Shown: positions 60,301-64,000 of the stretch, in pieces | Position numbering within the stretch: position 1 is the first letter of the stretch | How the letters are laid out: every line of letters begins with the position of its first letter | NCBI GenBank assembly: GCA_029882535.1 | Contig: JAOUKM010000001.1 | Span: 1-64,000 of the forward strand | DNA length: 64,000 nt | Direction of reading: 5' to 3' | Origin: Candidatus Bathyarchaeota archaeon | Lineage (GTDB): Archaea; Thermoproteota; Bathyarchaeia; Bathyarchaeales; SOJC01 | Notes under the pieces: model-generated | The model's database searches: none | Seen by the model: only the letters and a program-made list of their open reading frames with translations | What the model was told of the DNA's origin: nothing | Translations under genes and position numbers: made by a program

Positions 60301-60436
60301 GTTGCGGTAATCGTCCTTAGTTCGACCGATTAAATTGTCGTAAAAATCCAAAGTCTAACAACCAAGTGCGTGCGCGAAGCTGAGGGAATTCAACGTTGAG
60401 GTATTTGTCCAAGTATAGTCTTTTATAGGCTAAATC

Positions 60437-62020
60437 TCACACTTCTTTTACACGGGCAATACGACTAAACAAGTCAGCTATCCAACGGAGGCGCGATGGA
60501 AGATAATCATGTAGTAACTCTATGTCTCGCTTTTTCATAGCTTTCAATGCGATCAAAGAAAGAAGATGCACAACCACACCTACAACTGCGTAAACGGGAA
60601 GCAGACGTAAACGTAGAACAAGAAACTGATAAGACAAGGGGTCGATGATTGCCCTCAGAAGTTCCAATGAGAAAAGTGATAGAACCATGGTGATAGACGC
60701 CGTTGCCGACTTCCATATTGCCTCTTTGTCGAAATCTATCTTGAGACTCGACCAGAGCACATATGCTCCTAAACTAAACCCTGCAAGTGCAGCAAAAAAC
60801 CTTGAAAGCGCCACCCCTGTCAAGTCCGCGTTTAAATAGGCTAAAGAAACGTATGAAAGAAATGCTTCTAAGACAATAACGATTGCTGTAATTGAAGAAG
60901 CAACTTTCGTTCGTTTCAGCGTGTAAAGCGTGGGAAAAATAGCTGAACCTAAAACAGCTGGAAGCGAGGCTATACACATGACAGCCAACGGAAGCACAGC
61001 ACCCACGTATCTCACGGTGGCAAACAGGACAATTATTGGATAGGCTAAAGTCGCTACCATCAGGGATATGGGGAACCCTAAGAGGGCAGCGTACCGCGTT
61101 GAGGTCTTAAAAGCGTCTTTCAAACTGTCAACTCCTAACATCGAATGCATCTCCGACAATTTTGGAAAGAGAGCAACAGTTATCGCAACCGAAACCAAGT
61201 TAGAAACCACAGAAGCTCTAACGGCAATACTATACACTCCAAGAGCCTCCGTGCCTAGAAAAGGAAAAACCAAAATCTGATCCACCCAACCCACAATGAA
61301 GACCAAAAGTGCAGAGACATAAATCGGGAAAGAAAACACTAAAAGCGGTTTAAGTTTATGGGCATGTGCCGAGGGAGAAATGTTACGAAACGCAATAAAA
61401 AAGCTTGTTGAGCATGACAAAACAAGAGCGAATACCCAGCCTATGACTATTCCAAGAATCCCAAATCCTGCGTAAACCAGAAGAGTGGCAACAGAGTATT
61501 GAACCACGGTATAGAATATGCCTATGATCGCAATTTCACGTATCTTTTGCAGACCTTGTAAGAAGCCTTGCGTTTGAAAATAGAATATCTGAATAAAAGA
61601 AGACAGGGGGAGAAGCTGGAAAATAAGAACAGAGATACCGAAAATGTTGGATAGCACTCCAGCCAAGACAAAGATCAAGACTGCTATAGTTAATGAAGTT
61701 ACCACAGAAACCTGTAGAACGCGAGTCACTACTGATCTTGCCTCGTCCTTTTCCCCCTTTGCAAGATAATGGGCAATGTACCTGACAGAAGCCGATCGAA
61801 GAGCAAAAATTCCCAATGTCGAGGTTAGTGTTAGGATGAAGCTTAGCATAGTATACATGCCGAAATCCGCTTCAGTGAATAAAATTTGTCCTGCTATCTC
61901 CTTTGTGTGCAGAAGGAACCAAACATAAAGCACTCCTAGTGCCGCGTTTAGGAAACCTTGAACAAAGATGAAGGTTGCGCCTCTTGCAACGTGTGTTTGA
62001 GGACTTATATCTTCAGTCAA
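60437..62020 (-). CDS. polysaccharide flippase (Wzx/MurJ-MATE superfamily)
   Basis: A 527-residue integral membrane protein with about 14 helices. GATFIFVQGFLNAALGVLYV at the start, FGMYTMLSFILTL, FLGTEALGVYSIAVR and LFPKLSEMHSMLG are the polysaccharide-biosynthesis-protein landmarks. It probably flips the lipid-linked glycan across the membrane for AglB or a surface polymer. ATG or TTG near 62020. It is transcribed opposite to the methyltransferase. Confidence 0.9.
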   Translation of the reverse strand: MTEDISPQTHVARGATFIFVQGFLNAALGVLYVWFLLHTKEIAGQILFTEADFGMYTMLSFILTLTSTLGIFALRSASVRYIAHYLAKGEKDEARSVVTRVLQVSVVTSLTIAVLIFVLAGVLSNIFGISVLIFQLLPLSSFIQIFYFQTQGFLQGLQKIREIAIIGIFYTVVQYSVATLLVYAGFGILGIVIGWVFALVLSCSTSFFIAFRNISPSAHAHKLKPLLVFSFPIYVSALLVFIVGWVDQILVFPFLGTEALGVYSIAVRASVVSNLVSVAITVALFPKLSEMHSMLGVDSLKDAFKTSTRYAALLGFPISLMVATLAYPIIVLFATVRYVGAVLPLAVMCIASLPAVLGSAIFPTLYTLKRTKVASSITAIVIVLEAFLSYVSLAYLNADLTGVALSRFFAALAGFSLGAYVLWSSLKIDFDKEAIWKSATASITMVLSLFSLELLRAIIDPLSYQFLVLRLRLLPVYAVVGVVVHLLSLIALKAMKKRDIELLHDYLPSRLRWIADLFSRIARVKEV

Positions 62021-62119
62021 TGAACATTTTCACCATCTTAACAGAATAGAATACAATTTAAATGATTTAAAATTCACGCCAAACTATCCATAGTAAATTT
62101 TGGCACTTGCAAACAAGAA

Positions 62120-63115
62120 TTAGATGAGCCATGGACTATCAGCTTTGAAGAATTCGTCTTTCAGCAGAGGACACCACCACCATTCGTTATTCAAATACCA
62201 ATTAACCGTCTTTTCTAAGCCTTCAGCAAAACCAAACTTTGGTTCCCATCCAAGCGCCCTTATTTTAGCAGTATCCAGCGAGTATCTGCGGTCATGACCA
62301 GGTCTGTCAGAAACAGGCTTGATCAAACTTTCTGGTTTTTCCACTATTTTCAAAATGCCTTTTGCGACTTCAATATTCATACGTTCTTCACCAGAAGCGA
62401 TGTTATAGACATCTCCAGCTCCTCCTTCATGAGCCACAAGGTCTATGGCTGCACAGTTGTCTGTCACATATAGCCAATCTCTAACTTGTCTTCCGTCGCC
62501 ATAGATGGGTAAAGGTTGGTTGTGGAGGGCGCGCAGTATAAGTTTCGGAATGAGTTTTTCAGGGTATTGGAATGGTCCGTAGTTGTTGGAGCTGCGAGTG
62601 ACAACCAGTGGAAGCCCGTATGTTTTGTGGAAGGCTAGGGCAATGTGGTCTCCTGAGGCTTTGCTTGCAGAGTAGGGGCTGGATGGGTCTAGAATGTCTG
62701 TTTCTTTGAAAGACCCGCCCTTTATGCTGCCGTAGACTTCGTCGGTGGAAATCTGCACAAACCTTTCAACGTCAAATTTTCTTGCGGCGTCTAAAAGAAT
62801 GTAAGTTCCGTATGCGTCTGTTAAAACAAAGGAACCTGCCTCTACGACACTTCTGTCAACGTGGGTTTCAGCCGCGAAATTCACTATTAAGTCAAATTTT
62901 TCCTTCACCAAAGGCTCTACTGTCTTTCTCTCTCGAATATCTCCATGAACAAACCTGTAGCGTGAATCGTCCTTCACATCCTGCAAGTTCTCAAGCCTAC
63001 CTGCGTAGGTAAGCAAGTCGAAGTTGACGATTTCTATGTCGTCGTAGTTTGATAACGTATGTCTTATGAAGTTGCTGCCGATGAAGCCTGCACCGCCCGT
63101 TACTAAGACTTTCAT
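62120..63115 (-). CDS. rfbB: dTDP-glucose 4,6-dehydratase
   Basis: A 331-residue SDR enzyme converting dTDP-glucose to dTDP-4-keto-6-deoxyglucose. MKVLVTGGAGFIGSNFIRH is the NAD loop, NFAAETHVDRS and STDEVYGS lie in the core, and catalytic YSASK (Tyr/Lys) and SSNNYGPFQYPEKLIP are canonical. ATG 63115 follows GGTGA; the ORF from 63208 is N-terminally over-extended. In a minus-strand operon rfbA-rfbC-rfbB. A dTDP-4-dehydrorhamnose reductase (rfbD) is not seen here. Confidence 0.94.
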   Translation of the reverse strand: MKVLVTGGAGFIGSNFIRHTLSNYDDIEIVNFDLLTYAGRLENLQDVKDDSRYRFVHGDIRERKTVEPLVKEKFDLIVNFAAETHVDRSVVEAGSFVLTDAYGTYILLDAARKFDVERFVQISTDEVYGSIKGGSFKETDILDPSSPYSASKASGDHIALAFHKTYGLPLVVTRSSNNYGPFQYPEKLIPKLILRALHNQPLPIYGDGRQVRDWLYVTDNCAAIDLVAHEGGAGDVYNIASGEERMNIEVAKGILKIVEKPESLIKPVSDRPGHDRRYSLDTAKIRALGWEPKFGFAEGLEKTVNWYLNNEWWWCPLLKDEFFKADSPWLI

Positions 63116-63119
63116 TTTT

Positions 63120-63602
63120 TCACCCATGTTTAAGCCAGGGTGCAAGCTTCCAGTTGTATGGTATCTTTGTGGTGTTTGGCGGTAATCGGTGTTCGTCTGG
63201 TTTCTCATAGTTGTATAGATTAGTGGGTACGTTCATGACGAGGGCTGTTTCTTCGCTTATGGTTTTGAATCCGTGCCAAACTTTGGGTGGCACCTTCACA
63301 AGCGTGGGGTTTTTTTCGCCGACGATGAACTCGTTGATTTCTCCTTCGGTTTTTGAGTTTTTTCTGCCGTCATATAAGACGAGTTTAACCATTCCTTTTA
63401 TGCAGGCCATATTGTCTGTTTGTTTTTTGTGCATGTGCCAAGCCTTCACCACTTGGGGGTAGGCGGCGGTGACGTATGATTGTCCAAATTTTCTGAAGGT
63501 TTCCCAGTCGCTTCTGAACACTTCCATTAGCCAGCCTCTTTCATCTGCAATTAGCCGTAGTTGTTGTGTAACTACTCCTTCAATCAGTTCTAGATCCCTC
63601 AC
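63120..63602 (-). CDS. rfbC: dTDP-4-dehydrorhamnose 3,5-epimerase-like cupin protein
   Basis: A 160-residue cupin. RLIADERGWLMEVFRSD at the start, KAWHMHKKQTDNM (His of the active site), GMVKLVLYDGR and VKVPPKVWHGFKTISE are RfbC-like. It is shorter than the classic ~185 residues and resembles the archaeal/WxcM-like branch, so the exact sugar ring reaction (3,5-epimerase versus 3,4-ketoisomerase) is uncertain. GTG start overlaps rfbA by 4 bases (GTGA). Confidence 0.85.
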   Translation of the reverse strand: MRDLELIEGVVTQQLRLIADERGWLMEVFRSDWETFRKFGQSYVTAAYPQVVKAWHMHKKQTDNMACIKGMVKLVLYDGRKNSKTEGEINEFIVGEKNPTLVKVPPKVWHGFKTISEETALVMNVPTNLYNYEKPDEHRLPPNTTKIPYNWKLAPWLKHG

Positions 63603-64000
63603 ATAATTATTCTCGAATTTTCACCCACAACAAGTCTATAACCTTTTGGGCTTTTCTGATTTGTAGCTAGCGTGGTGCCCGCTCCTATGAGGCTGTCGGT
63701 TATTTTGCCGTTTATTTCTATGCAACAGCCATTCATGATTATCGAGTTTTCTATCTCGCCTCTCTTGATTTTCACGTTGTTTCCGATGCTTGTGTAAGGA
63801 CCTATGTAGACTTGTTCTCCTATGATTGTATGATTGCCGATTATAACTGGACCTCTTATCAAAGCTCCACGCTTGACAACTGTTTCTTTTCCAATGGCTA
63901 CTCTTCCTTGAATAGATGGTTTTTCTTCAACTGTGCCTTCTGTTTTCTCTTTAAGATCGTCAAGTACAAGTCGGTTTGCTTCCAGTATGTCTCCAACTGT
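63599..64000 (-). CDS. rfbA: glucose-1-phosphate thymidylyltransferase, C-terminal part (5' end outside window)
   Basis: The frame is open to base 64000, so the N-terminal nucleotidyltransferase domain lies beyond the window. The visible ~133 residues start with TVGDILEANRLVLDDL, then form a left-handed beta-helix of hexapeptide repeats (IRGPVIIGNHTIIGE, IGPYTSIGNNVKI, DSLIGAGTTL) and end SPKGYRLVVGENSRI. This matches long archaeal RmlA/GlmU-like enzymes that make dTDP-glucose. First gene of the rfbA-rfbC-rfbB operon. Confidence 0.88.
   Translation of the reverse strand, partial: TVGDILEANRLVLDDLKEKTEGTVEEKPSIQGRVAIGKETVVKRGALIRGPVIIGNHTIIGEQVYIGPYTSIGNNVKIKRGEIENSIIMNGCCIEINGKITDSLIGAGTTLATNQKSPKGYRLVVGENSRIIM

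Noticed and set aside
1-64000. CRISPR arrays, rRNA genes or a replication origin
   Set aside because: No regularly spaced direct repeats, no rRNA-like sequence, and no origin-recognition-box cluster or orc1/cdc6 gene was seen.

Overview
This 64 kb window is from an archaeon, most likely a Bathyarchaeota-type lineage of the TACK group. That placement is inferred from gene content, not from a marker-gene tree. Archaeal markers are archaeal-type phosphoglycerate mutase (apgM), the Stt3-type oligosaccharyltransferase AglB, the tRNA methyltransferase TrmY, endonuclease Q, ribose-1,5-bisphosphate isomerase, a bacterio-opsin-activator-type HTH regulator, a TIP49 remnant and an SSV-like integrase remnant. 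TATA boxes, frequent TTG/GTG starts and mostly CCA-less tRNA genes agree. There is no rRNA and no CRISPR array. Four tRNAs are clear: Ser(GCT), Thr(CGT), Leu(TAG) and Thr(GGT).

Layout. 0-7.3 kb: a broken MBL hydrolase, tRNA-Ser, an M14 peptidase, LMW phosphatase, a SEC-C miniprotein, apgM, an ATP-NAD-kinase-like protein, then decayed genes. 7.3-12.4 kb: a complete bacillithiol pathway in one overlapping minus-strand operon (bshC-bshB1-bshA; bshC carries one apparent frameshift), a divergent DinB-fold putative thiol transferase and an amidohydrolase. 12.6-23.8 kb: threonine catabolism (tdh-kbl), VTT membrane protein, methyltransferase, EndoQ, NapH-like ferredoxin, a TIP49 fragment, a MetE-like core methionine synthase coupled to thiL, and a tandem GNAT. 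23.8-33.4 kb: tRNA-Thr, a secreted dockerin-bearing M14 carboxypeptidase, TrmY, two Zn-alcohol dehydrogenases beside a 2-oxoacid/acetoin dehydrogenase (E1 alpha and beta fused, plus E2), a CBS protein and R15P isomerase. 33.6-41.4 kb: membrane and orphan genes, a two-subunit CoA transferase, and a recombination scar with tRNA 3'-half-like copies, an integrase tail, an IS-transposase piece and two tRNAs. 41.4-49.2 kb: radical SAM, rpiA, topoisomerase IA, a cell-surface phosphoesterase and GcvT. 49.3-64 kb: a surface-glycan region with AglB, a GlcNAc-1-P transferase homologue, ATP-grasp, HAD, DUF354, a truncated sugar-dehydrogenase-like protein, a membrane-fused thymidylate-kinase-like protein, two GT2 enzymes, a methyltransferase, a flippase, and dTDP-sugar genes (rfbB, rfbC, rfbA) running off the right edge.

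The most notable system is the bacillithiol locus: sugar transfer to malate (BshA), deacetylation (BshB1), cysteine addition (BshC) and a plausible thiol-using enzyme (DinB family), in a clearly archaeal context. Second is the glycan cluster, whose overlapping AglB, phosphotransferase, ATP-grasp, HAD and DUF354 genes suggest an undescribed modification of the lipid-linked glycan.
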